This document shows positions 6,777 through 14,135 of a DNA stretch of 14,135 bases, piece by piece. Numbering within the stretch: the stretch's first letter is position 1; the number at the start of each line of letters is the position of its first letter. The stretch comes from CAZIKB01 sp964539665 (GTDB lineage: Bacteria > Zhuqueibacterota > Zhuqueibacteria > Oceanimicrobiales > Oceanimicrobiaceae), in assembly GCA_964539665.1 (NCBI GenBank), contig CAZIKB010000145.1:1-14135 (forward strand), read 5' to 3'. The notes beneath the pieces were generated by a model that did not search any database, was not told where the DNA came from, and was given only the letters and a program-made list of their open reading frames with translations. A program made the position numbers and the translations under genes.

Positions 6777-7213
6777 TTATCGAAAATTATCAAGATTCTT
6801 TTTATTTACTTTACCCAGCGAAGGTAAATTTAAATCAAAATGGATAGCAATTTGTGCATTTTTGTCAAAGGCGAATTGCAGAACGGATTAAAAGAAGCAC
6901 TTTTACCAGCTTTCACTTCAACAGGTAATAATAAATTTGCTCGTGATATAACATAATCAACCTCGGCATTGCTCGTTTTTCGTTCACGCAGCCAGTTGAA
7001 CAATTTCGGCATTTCAGGAGGCACTTAAAAATACTGTGCATTTCTTCATAGCTACTTTTTAATGGAATACAGTAACATTTTCGGATAAAAAATAGTTTTC
7101 ATTTCCAGGGGTTGCTCTAATTTTACGAGATCTCTTGGATTTTCCAAATCAAAATAATGATCAAACGAAAATTGTTTTGCCATGATCGTTTTACCACACT
7201 GACGAGCACCTCT
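6777..7213 (-). pseudogene. Remnant of an AAA_14/DUF4143 ATPase
   Basis: Three conserved pieces survive. 7213-7052 reads RGARQCGKTIMAKQF (Walker A GARQxGKT) and FDLENPRDLVKLEQPLE, the N-terminal signature of the AAA_14 ATPase family, then stops at TAG. After three stops the same frame resumes at 7024 with PEMPKLFNWLRERKTSNAEV and PVEVKAGKSA, the C-terminal nuclease-like part (E-V-D-Y and V-E-V-K) of DUF4143 proteins. A second frame then gives LQFAFDKNAQIAIHFDLNLP to TAA 6777-6779. Intact members have about 400 residues, so the whole middle (about 200-250 residues) is deleted and one more frameshift exists. The N terminus before the P-loop is also lost. These ATPases are common, move between genomes and are of uncertain role. 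Clearly dead. Confidence 0.8.
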
Positions 7214-7585
7214 TTATGTACATAACATGTGCATTATTACCCATTATTTTGGCCTTTTAATAAACATAACCAATACAATTTAAAATTAAGATATTGAATA
7301 TTTTCGGTTATTATATACAAGTTTCGCACATCCGTAAACTCAATAATAATTTCGAGTATTTCAGCAATCGTGAAGCGGTTGTTATGAATTTTATAGGTGT
7401 CGGTGAGAATATAATCGTAACCGTTCAATGGAGATAGTAAATATAAATAATGGATTATATTAAAATTGAAGTAACAGGAGTGCGATTCCTTTATGTGTCG
7501 CATTACAATCCATAAAGGGATAGCACTCAATAAAAACTATAACTTATTACACCGCCCTTTCTCCCTGTGCTCGGTTACATTAATA
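7214..7585. other. AT-rich stretch without a recognisable gene
   Basis: Between the ATPase wreck and the truncated third permease. It begins with the 12-bp palindrome TTATGTACATAA (7214-7225). A minus-strand reading of 97 codons (7530-7237, TTG start, no ribosome site) matches nothing I know and is AT-biased like random DNA. One edge of this stretch, near 7586, is the breakpoint of the third permease gene. Confidence 0.4.
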
Positions 7586-7657
7586 CTATTGGTGACTTAA
7601 CCGAAACAGGAGCCATACAGCCCATCGGGGTGGTTTGCTGTTTAAGATTTTGGCCAT
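7586..7657 (-). pseudogene. N-terminal fragment of a third prefix-domain FtsX permease
   Basis: ATG 7657 on the minus strand reads MAKILNSKPPRWAVWLLFRL and then SHQ before TAG (7586-7588). This matches the start of the two complete neighbours (KNKPPRWAAWLLLRMSSQED and QKPPRLAAWLMLRLSHYED). Only 23 codons remain; homology ends at the stop. The spacer between this fragment and the upstream permease resembles the spacer between the two larger genes, so the whole gene-plus-spacer unit was tandemly duplicated before truncation. Confidence 0.75.
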
Positions 7658-7732
7658 TGCGATTTAATTGTTATAAATATTTGATTTTGATATTTTTGTT
7701 AATTTACTCTCTCAAAACAAAAGAGAGCCAGA

Positions 7733-10336
7733 TTACTCATACCGTAGCGAATCCACTGGATTGGCAGTAGCAGCTTTTATGGATTGACGGCTCACTGTAA
7801 GCACAGCGATTAGCAGCGCGATAATAGCAGATGCGACAAATACACCTATCCCAAGATTGACACGATAAACAAAATTCTCAAGCCATTTGTACATGAAATA
7901 ATAGGCAATTGGCCACGCGATAACATTTGCCAGGAAAACCCATTTCAAAAAAGATTTCGATAAAAGGAAATAAATGCTGATGATCGGCGCCCCCAGCGTT
8001 TTACGGATCCCGATCTCCCTGGTCTTCTGTTCTGCCGTGAACACAGCCAGTCCGAAAAGCCCCATACAGGCCACCACAACCGCTGTAGCGCTGAAATATC
8101 GGAAGATGTCGCTCATCCGCCTGTCAGCACGGTGCAAGGCTTCGAAGCTCTCATCCAGAAAGAAATAATCAAGGGGATAATCGGGGATTAGTCGCTTCCA
8201 CACCGACCGGATGGCCGTCAGTGCTTCCCCGTAGCGGTTGGCATCCAGGCGGACAGACAGGTAATTATGCCGCCGTATAGACGTCACCTGTAAAATAATA
8301 GGGTACGCAGCTCTGTGAAAAGAATAAAGATTCATATCGTTGATGACACCGGTGATGGTACCGCCGTACTCCTTCCATTGAATCCGTTTGCCCAGAGCTG
8401 TCTCCGGGCCAAGGTACCCGGCCTAGGAGACAGCCTGCATACTGACCAGGAATTCCGCATGGGATGGATGGGACACTGCCTGAGTTAAGTCAGTACCGTG
8501 GAGAATCTGAATGCCGTAAGTATTGACGAATTCTTTATCTATGCGATAAAGAACCGGGGTCATGTTCTGCTCTTTCCCCTCGAAAGAGACGCTTTCGTGC
8601 ATAGTCCCGCGCGTGGGCACATAGGATGATGTTGTGGTGTTTCGGATGGCCGGGGACATCAGTAGTTCGCTCCGAAGCGCCGTATAACTGGCCCTCGCTT
8701 CCCTGTTTAACGGGATGACAAGGATCTCATCACGATTGTAGCCTGTATTATGCGTCTGGATAAATCGCATCTGTTTATGCGCGGTCAACGCAGCAATAAT
8801 CATGATGGTGGCCAGGAAAAATTGAAAAATGACCATTCCCTCCCTGAGTTTTATTTTCCAGCCGTCAGAGTAAGAACCACCCTTTAAAACCTGGAGCGGC
8901 GTAAAACCGGAGAGCACAAAGGCAACATAGCTCCCTGAAACGATCCCCACAATCGCCACGATACCCATTAAAGATGCCAACGGGATGACTCCGGTAATAA
9001 AATGAAAGGTAATCTCCTTATCCGCGACAGCATTAAAGAACGGAAGAAAAAGTGCTGCCAGAACCAGGGCGAGAAGACTACTCAGAAGACAAACCAGTAG
9101 GGATTCGCCGAGAAACTGCCCAATGAGTTGTTTCCTTTGAGCGCCCACGACCTTACGCAAGCCGATTTCTCTGGCTCGTTTGAGAGACCGGGCTGTGGAC
9201 AGATTGATATAATTGATACAGGCAATGATCAGTACGATGATGGCCACCAAGGAGAAAATGGTGACAGAAGCCATATTCCCAGTTGGCTCGATCTCTGACC
9301 TTAGATGGGAATCAAGCCGAATCTTGCCGATAGGTTGAAGGTGATTGGTATACCAGGAGTTTTCGCCAAAGTGTCTTCTTACAAAATCCGGCAATCGGGA
9401 TTCCAGTCCAGTCGCCTGGGAGGCATCCTGAAGCAAGACATAGGTGTAATGCGAATAGAGGCCGCCAAACCGTGTCAGGTCCTCTCTCTGATTAATATAT
9501 GACGCTAAAAAGTCAAAATGAAAATGGGAATTGCCCGGGACATTCCTGGCAATGCCGGTGACCTGGAAGACCATCATCTCACCGGAGTTGTAGGGATCGG
9601 CTTCCAGGGTCTGTCCTATAGGATCTTCATGGCCGAAATACTTTTCCACCATGGCTTCTGTAATCACAATAGAGTTGGGTTCTGACAAAGCCTTCTCCGC
9701 ATCACCCATAAGAAGCGGAAAAGTGAACACAGTGAAGATGCTGGGATCGGCAAAGAAAAACCGTTCCTCGTAAAATTTCCGTTCCCCATGACCAATATAA
9801 ATTTTGGTGCCCTGACCCGTCGATCGAAGCCGTACAAAATCCACAACCTCAGGAAAATCCTCCTTCATGGCTGGTCCGGTACCGAATGTGCCGTTCGCGT
9901 TAGTGGGAATGCCATCCTGAGAGGCGCTCGTCACGACTCTGAAAAGCCGGTCCGCATTGACATGAAAGGCATCGTAGCTCAGCTCATCTTGAATATAAAG
10001 GACGATGAGCAGGCAGCAGGCCATCCCAATGGCCAGGCCAGCGATATTTATGAAAGAAAACTCCTTTTGTTTCTTTATATTTCGAATGGCCATTATTAAA
10101 TAATTCTTAAACATGATAATCCTCCAATAAATTGCCGACAACAAAAATTCAGGCACGGCTCGAAGCATGTGCAGGACATACCAGAAGGACGCAAACAGAC
10201 AGCCCTTTTCATTGGCGAAATCTTCGTATTCCATTTCCAGATCGTCTATCAGAGAATATCTGTCCTCCTGGCTGCTCATCCGCAACAAGAGCCATGCAGC
10301 CCATCGCGGAGGTTTGTTTTTTTGGAGTTTGGTCAT
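7733..10336 (-). pseudogene. Prefix-domain FtsX/MacB-type permease interrupted by one amber codon
   Basis: Two readings, 10336-8423 and then down to 7733, lie in the same frame and together form one 867-residue FtsX-family permease broken only by TAG at 8425-8423. Order: N-terminal permease prefix domain (PPRWAAWLLLRM, RYSLIDDLEMEYEDF, to about residue 75), first membrane helix with IAGLAIGMACCLLIVLYIQD, periplasmic MacB_PCD, FtsX core with CINYINLSTARSLKRAREIG, second periplasmic domain, second FtsX core (ACMGLFGLAVFTAEQKTREI) and the family C terminus ATANPVDSLRYE. At the break the reading is SMQAVS-stop-AGYLGPETALGK; the intact neighbour has NEEAVRQGGIENPVGK, so the stop falls where that protein has Gln, and CAG to TAG is a single transition. 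No good Shine-Dalgarno at ATG 10336. Such permeases move lipids, peptides or drugs with a separate MacB-like ATPase, not present here. Confidence 0.85.
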
Positions 10337-10413
10337 TGCGATTAATTTGTTATTATATTTTTGAGATTTGATGCTTTGTTAATTTTAGTAATTCAAAACA
10401 CTATAAAATCCAA

Positions 10414-13080
10414 TTACTCACACCTCAGCGAATCCACCGGATTAGCGGTCGCGGCTTTTAATGATTGATAGATAACTGTGCCGATTGCAATACTAACAGT
10501 TAATATACCTGCAATAACAAATGTGAATATTTCAATATTTATCCGATTGGCGAAATCCTGCAGCCAGTCATTCATTACAAAATAAGCCACCGGCCACGCA
10601 AAAATATTCGCAATGAGAATCCATTTCAAAAATTGATTCATTAAAATGAAGACTATTTTGGGCACCGGGGCGCCGAGTGTTTTCCTGACCGCAATCTCTT
10701 TGGTTCTTTGTTCTACCATAAAGGACGTTAATCCAAAGAGTCCAAGACATGATAAAAATACCGCCAAAAATGTGAAGCAATTCAAAATGCTGCTTATTCT
10801 TGTTTCTGCCCGATATTGATTTTCTATGGCTGCATCCAGGAACTTGAATTCAAACGGAGAATTCGGCAAAAACTTTTTCCAGACGTTTTCAATATGACCT
10901 AAAGTGGCCGAAATATTTTTGAAATGACTATCATCTGTACTTGAGCCGATTTTTATAAAAAGAGTCTGAAATTGCTCCCGAAATGTTCTTGACAAATGAA
11001 ATACTTCCGGCCTGACAGCATCTCTGAGAGAGTTCAGTTGCGCGTTCTTAACAACTCCGATAATGCTACCCTTTTCGCCGTTCACAGTTATCTGTTTTCC
11101 GACCGGATTTTCTATACCCCCTTGCCTTACAGCTTCTTCATTTAAAATAAAAGCCTGTGGTAAATCGGTTTGAATTTTTCTTGAAAAATCTCTGCCTGCG
11201 GTTATCTTCATATTTAATGTTTTAAAATAATCATGATCGACCATTGGATGATGAAAACCTATCTGCAGGTCCGGGTTTTTTCCTTCCCAGGAAATTGTTC
11301 CTGAGGTTGACCCCGAACGTAAAGGGCTGCTGCTTTTCACTGAAACATTGAGAATGGCAGGATTTTCGATAAGTTCATGTTTGAATGATTCGAAGATATT
11401 TTCAATGCTGCCGCTGACTGGAAGAAAAACTACGTTCTCTTTTTCAAAACCGATTTCTGCATTTCGCATAAATCCTACCTGATTTGAAACAATCATCATA
11501 CAGATAATCAAACCGATAGATAACGAAAATTGTGTCACGACAAGAATTTTTCTAAAAAGTGAATTACCAGCGCCGGTTGCTGACGATTTTTTTAATATAT
11601 TTATTGGCTCAAATGATGACAGGTATAATGCCGGATAGCAACCGGCAATTATGCCAGTAAAAAGCGCGACCAGGCCAAGGCTGAATAAAAATCCCGGATT
11701 GGTAAAACTAAATTCAATTTGCTTGCCGGTCAGATCATTAAACCGGGGAAGAAATAGAACAACAACGAAAATTGAAAATAAAAATGACACAAAAGTATAA
11801 AGCAGGGACTCGCTGAAAAACTGCCTGATAATCTGAACTCGGTTTGAGCCGACTACTTTCCGCAAACCTATTTCTTTGGCTCTTTTTACAGAACGGGCAG
11901 TTGAAAGATTCATGTAGTTTATGCAGGCAATTAAAAGAACGATAACAGCAATCGTAGAAAAAATATAGACATATTGTATTAGACCTCCGTTGCCGTCAAC
12001 ACTAAACAGGTGTATGTTTGCAAGTGGCTGTAAAAATATGTGAGCAGCCGTACTGGAGAACATCGGATCGTTTTTGATAATCAAATCATCAATTTTTTCA
12101 TCAATTTCGTTTTTGTTAACTCCCTCTTGAAGCAAAACATAAGTTGCAAATCCATAAGAATCCCATTTATTTAAAAAGAAGGCGTTTCTAGTGTTTTTAA
12201 TATAGTCCAACGGCAGAATAACATCGAATTGCAAATGCGAATTTTCAGGAACATCCATCAGTACTGCGGTAACGGTCACTAAATTGCCGTCAACTTGCAG
12301 AGTTTTGTTTATCGGATCCGCACTTCCAAAACATTTTTCCGCGATAGAATGGGTGATTACTACATTATTCGGCCCTGAAAGGGCTGTATTTATATCGCCC
12401 TTCAAAACAGGAAATGAGAAAATATCAAAAAAGGATGGATCGGTAAGAATAAGATCATCCGTGTAAAATGCTTTTTCGTCATATTTAATAATATTTCTTG
12501 AATTACCGGTCAGCCAACTGCTGGAAACAGTGGTCGATTTTAATATCTCCGGAAAATTGCTCTTTAGAGCCGGAGCTGCTGGAGCAGGCGTTTGTGCTCC
12601 GTTAAAAACTTCACCCTCTTCGTGGAATGCTGTTACTACTCTGAACAGGTTATCTTTGTTTGCATGAAATCCATCAAAACTGAGTTCGTCCTGAACCCAC
12701 AGTAAAATAAAAATAGCACAGGCCATGCCAATAGCAAGTCCTGAAATATTGATGAACGAATACCCCCTGTGTTTCATGATATTTCTCAAGGCGATTTTAA
12801 TGTAGTTCCTAAACATAACCATCCTCCAGTAAATTGTGTGCAATATAAATTCAGGCAAAGCTCGAAGTACGTGTAAAATATACCAGAAAGACGCATATAA
12901 GCAGCCCCTTTCAACCGTTAAATCCTGGTGCTCGATTTCCAGATCATCTATCAGAGAATACCTGTCCTCATAGTGGCTTAACCGCAGCATCAGCCAGGCC
13001 GCCAATCGCGGTGGTTTTTGGGTTCTATTTCCCACGATCAGCCTGCATTTACTAATGCTATTATGGTGGTCTCGCTCCAT
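10414..13080 (-). CDS. Prefix-domain FtsX/MacB-type ABC permease (intact)
   Basis: An 888-codon reading. Residues about 22-90 form the permease prefix domain (KPPRLAAWLMLRLS, DRYSLIDDLEIEHQD). Then follow TM1 (about 108-130, INISGLAIGMACAIFILLWV), a MacB_PCD periplasmic domain, an FtsX core (about 370-495) with the hallmark CINYMNLSTARSVKRAKEIG, a second pair starting near residue 508, and a last FtsX core ending ATANPVDSLRCE. The longest start is ATG 13080, which overlaps the PadR gene by 43 bases and lacks a ribosome site. GTG 13035, two bases after the PadR TGA, would give MGNRTQKPPR, closer to the sister genes' starts, and fits translational coupling; it may be the real one. First gene of the permease array. 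The partner ATPase is not in the window. Substrate unknown. Confidence 0.9.
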   Translation of the reverse strand: MERDHHNSISKCRLIVGNRTQKPPRLAAWLMLRLSHYEDRYSLIDDLEIEHQDLTVERGCLYASFWYILHVLRALPEFILHTIYWRMVMFRNYIKIALRNIMKHRGYSFINISGLAIGMACAIFILLWVQDELSFDGFHANKDNLFRVVTAFHEEGEVFNGAQTPAPAAPALKSNFPEILKSTTVSSSWLTGNSRNIIKYDEKAFYTDDLILTDPSFFDIFSFPVLKGDINTALSGPNNVVITHSIAEKCFGSADPINKTLQVDGNLVTVTAVLMDVPENSHLQFDVILPLDYIKNTRNAFFLNKWDSYGFATYVLLQEGVNKNEIDEKIDDLIIKNDPMFSSTAAHIFLQPLANIHLFSVDGNGGLIQYVYIFSTIAVIVLLIACINYMNLSTARSVKRAKEIGLRKVVGSNRVQIIRQFFSESLLYTFVSFLFSIFVVVLFLPRFNDLTGKQIEFSFTNPGFLFSLGLVALFTGIIAGCYPALYLSSFEPINILKKSSATGAGNSLFRKILVVTQFSLSIGLIICMMIVSNQVGFMRNAEIGFEKENVVFLPVSGSIENIFESFKHELIENPAILNVSVKSSSPLRSGSTSGTISWEGKNPDLQIGFHHPMVDHDYFKTLNMKITAGRDFSRKIQTDLPQAFILNEEAVRQGGIENPVGKQITVNGEKGSIIGVVKNAQLNSLRDAVRPEVFHLSRTFREQFQTLFIKIGSSTDDSHFKNISATLGHIENVWKKFLPNSPFEFKFLDAAIENQYRAETRISSILNCFTFLAVFLSCLGLFGLTSFMVEQRTKEIAVRKTLGAPVPKIVFILMNQFLKWILIANIFAWPVAYFVMNDWLQDFANRINIEIFTFVIAGILTVSIAIGTVIYQSLKAATANPVDSLRCE

Positions 13081-13367
13081 AGTGATTTTTGCAATGTGTA
13101 AGCCTCTTCTAAAGCATTAACACCTTCTCTGGTGAGTTTATAATATTTTTTACGGCGCCCGCCCTTTTCCGGCATGGGCTCGCCTTCTCTTCTCTCAAGT
13201 AAACCCTTTATCACCAGTTGGTCCAGCTTGCGGTAAAGTGTACCATAATTCCATTGTTTACCGGAGTTTTGTTTGATTTTGCGCCGAATGTAAACCCCGT
13301 AGGCGTTTTCCTTTAAATGCAAAATCGATACTAACAATATTTCTTCATGCTTGGTTAAATCAGACAT
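13038..13367 (-). CDS. PadR-family transcriptional regulator
   Basis: From ATG 13367 (GGAG eight to nine bases upstream) a 109-residue protein; ten more codons are open upstream to 13397 but have no ribosome site. It is a short PadR winged helix: 'T.hEeilLvsILhLkenaYGvyIrrkI' forms helices 1-2, 'QWNYGTLYRKLDQLVIKGLL' is the recognition helix and following helix (the YGTLYRxLDxLxxxGLL motif is diagnostic), and KGGRRKKYYKLTREG is the wing. A short C-terminal helix serves dimerisation. It overlaps or abuts the first permease gene, the classic PadR-permease arrangement, and probably represses itself and the array until a ligand binds. Dyads at 13391-13452 are good operator candidates. Confidence 0.9.
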   Translation of the reverse strand: MSDLTKHEEILLVSILHLKENAYGVYIRRKIKQNSGKQWNYGTLYRKLDQLVIKGLLERREGEPMPEKGGRRKKYYKLTREGVNALEEAYTLQKSLWSETTIIALVNAG

Positions 13368-13390
13368 GGCAAACACTCCTCGGTTATTTT

Positions 13391-13405
13391 TATGCATTAT
13401 GCATA
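13391..13405. promoter_or_regulatory. Candidate PadR operator 1 (TATG-N7-CATA)
   Basis: TATGCAT-T-ATGCATA is a perfect 7+1+7 dyad, 24 bases before the PadR start codon. It has the same TATG-N7-CATA frame as the copy at 13415-13429, and PadR proteins are known to bind ATGT/ACAT-type dyads. Confidence 0.55.
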
Positions 13406-13410
13406 TTTTA

Positions 13411-13441
13411 AATATATGTAATTTGCATAAAAATGTTTCAA
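13411..13441 (-). promoter_or_regulatory. Candidate promoter of the PadR-permease operon
   Basis: On the minus strand TTGAAA (13436-13441) is followed after 19 bases by TATATT (13411-13416). Spacing is longer than ideal; CATATA (13413-13418) at 17 bases is the alternative. The TATG-N7-CATA dyads lie between the boxes and just downstream, the right place for a repressor. Confidence 0.4.
13415..13429. promoter_or_regulatory. Candidate PadR operator 2 (TATG-N7-CATA)
   Basis: TATGTAATTTGCATA repeats the outer TATG/CATA of operator 1, with centres 24 bp apart, slightly over two helical turns, so two dimers would sit on nearly the same face. Inner bases are less symmetric than in copy 1. Confidence 0.45.
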
Positions 13442-13452
13442 ATGAACATTTT
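13430..13452. promoter_or_regulatory. Third dyad beside the PadR promoter
   Basis: AAAATGTT (13430-13437) and AACATTTT (13445-13452) are perfect reverse complements around seven bases. The ATGT...ACAT ends resemble the published PadR consensus, with a nine-base gap instead of eight. It overlaps the proposed -35 box. Confidence 0.4.
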
Positions 13453-13661
13453 AGAACAAAAACGCGGCCGCATATAAATTGGAATTGTAATACTCATGGG
13501 ATTTCTCAAAATCCTAACCGAATCCAGATACTTTAACCTTACTTTTTTATACGGAAAATCAATTAAAACTTGACTTCACAGAGTTTATTAATTATCTTTA
13601 ACAACTTTACAGAGACACAAAAAGTGAATAAATTGGTGGTCTAACAAGACAGGGAGCGGTT
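13453..13661. other. Gene-free stretch between the PadR promoter and the integrase remnant
   Basis: AT-rich, with no convincing coding frame on either strand, no RNA gene and no clear attI or attC. It includes one GCGGCCGC palindrome (about 13463-13470) and ends with the ribosome site GGGAG of the integrase remnant. Confidence 0.4.
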
Positions 13662-13963
13662 GTGACTTTTTTAAGCCCAAATCCTGATAGCACAAACAAA
13701 CCGAAGCTGCTTACACAGGTTCGAGAAGTCATGAATTATTCGTTCCGACACTCGTTTGCCACCATTCTGCTCACCTCCGGCTACGACATCCGAACCATTC
13801 AAGAACTCTTAGGTACAAGCAAGTGGAAACAACCTTGGTGTACACACGTGTACTCAATAAAGGAGGCAAAAGTCCTCGCAGCCCGGCAGATTTCGTGCAG
13901 AAAAATGTTGAGCAAAATATGGGTTTATGCACCTCGTTAAGGCGTATAAACCTGGAACGATAA
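13662..13963 (+). pseudogene. Integron-type tyrosine recombinase remnant with internal deletion and frameshift
   Basis: The GTG start at 13662 has GGGAG five bases upstream. The first part, NKPKLLTQVREVMN, matches the N-terminal DNA-binding start of IntI-like integrases (PKLLdQVReamr). It joins directly to YSFRHSFATILLTSGYDIRT and IQELLG, the C-terminal catalytic box (normally HTFRHSFATHLL, R of the HxxR motif kept, H replaced by Y). About 230 residues of catalytic core are missing. After LLG one base is missing; the other frame continues KQVETTLVYTRVLNKGGKSP and RSPADFV, containing the nucleophile Tyr and the KGG-RSPAD tail typical of integron integrases, to TAA 13961-13963. Without the shift the product ends at 13940. 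It cannot recombine DNA. It shows that an integrase, and perhaps an integron, once lay here. Confidence 0.75.
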
Positions 13964-14135
13964 AAGCAATTTTAGCGATATAACTATTTTTATTTTTTGA
14001 AATTAAATCAATAATAGCCTATCTGGTTTATAAGACATTTATTGTCCTGTTTGTCGATTTTATTAGGTCTTATAAACTTATGTTATCCGTGACGCAACTA
14101 CGACTTGTGATTCGAAGTAACTTAGTCTTTTGTAA
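13964..14135. other. Non-coding tail of the window
   Basis: AT-rich, with no coding frame or RNA gene that I can support. It contains the inverted repeat listed separately. Confidence 0.4.
14026..14077. repeat. 11-bp inverted repeat with 30-base spacer
   Basis: GTTTATAAGAC (14026-14036) and GTCTTATAAAC (14067-14077) are exact reverse complements. There is no T-tract after either arm. It could be an mRNA structure, a protein-binding site or an element end; it does not show the GTTRRRY/RYYYAAC boxes of an attC site. Confidence 0.5.

Noticed and set aside
7237..7530. 97-codon minus-strand reading frame in AT-rich DNA
   Set aside because: TTG start without a ribosome site, no recognisable motif, composition like random AT-rich sequence. 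Kept only as part of a gene-free stretch.
7711..7732. CTCTC...GAGAG hairpin downstream of the amber-interrupted permease as terminator
   Set aside because: Only a 5-bp stem with a long A/T loop and no T-run after it in the direction of transcription; too weak to call.
3161..8425. Two in-frame TAG codons (3161-3163, 8423-8425), suggesting TAG recoding or suppression
   Set aside because: TAG is the natural terminal stop of the thioredoxin-like gene (1703-1705) and of the peptide 2 core (2136-2138), so it is an ordinary stop codon here.
13463..13470. NotI-like palindrome GCGGCCGC in AT-rich DNA, possible cloning scar
   Set aside because: A single site with no adjoining vector-like sequence; not enough to claim an artefact.
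13643..13668. attC/attI-like boxes: GTCTAAC near the integrase start and GTTGTGA after it
   Set aside because: GTCTAAC fits RYYYAAC, but GTTGTGA does not fit GTTRRRY and no paired inner boxes or folded stem are visible. Coincidence is likely.
1..14135. CRISPR array, tRNA, rRNA or insertion sequence
   Set aside because: No regularly spaced repeats, no cloverleaf or rRNA signatures, and no transposase reading frame with terminal inverted repeats were seen.

Overview
The window is about 14.1 kb of AT-rich bacterial DNA (roughly 40% GC by eye) and looks like an accessory or decaying region. Pointers to the host: tandem FtsX/MacB-type permeases with an N-terminal 'permease prefix' domain directly behind a short PadR regulator, an LPP20-type exported protein, a WD40-like (PD40) lipoprotein, and double-glycine-leader peptides. 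Together these suggest an FCB-group lineage (for example Calditrichota, KSB1 or Ignavibacteria-like). Several genes have strong Shine-Dalgarno sites, and one has a near-consensus TTGACA promoter, which argues against a typical Bacteroidia genome. The taxonomic statement is inference from gene style only.

Layout. (1) 19-975: PD40 beta-propeller lipoprotein, followed by hairpins. (2) 1163-3589: a compact peptide locus on the + strand. It holds a membrane-anchored thioredoxin-like protein, two short cysteine-rich peptides with double-glycine leaders (1776-1946 intact, 1973-2138 frameshifted), a strong terminator, a possible small membrane protein, an ABC ATPase with a one-base frameshift in its N terminus, and the N-terminal remnant of an ABC permease with an in-frame amber codon. 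It reads as a bacteriocin-like or signalling-peptide production and export/immunity system that is partly broken. (3) 3640-6695: a convergent pair, an LPP20-like secreted protein (+) and a secreted transglutaminase-fold protein (-), separated by a perfect 13-bp stem hairpin. (4) 6777-7213 (-): wreck of an AAA_14/DUF4143 ATPase, followed by a barren AT-rich stretch. (5) 7586-13367 (-): PadR regulator, an intact 888-codon FtsX permease, a second permease interrupted by one TAG codon, and the first 23 codons of a third. This is a decayed tandem permease array under one regulator, with repeated TATG-N7-CATA dyads upstream. (6) 13662-13963 (+): an integron-type tyrosine recombinase reduced to its two ends by an internal deletion, followed by a non-coding tail with an 11-bp inverted repeat.

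The most interesting biology is the peptide locus: two related Cys-rich core peptides behind GG leaders, next to a CKYC thioredoxin-like protein and a dedicated ABC-2 type exporter. The many lesions (three frameshifts plus an amber codon and truncations in and around FCB-style genes) fit either real gene decay or indel errors in the assembly. Read-level evidence would separate these.
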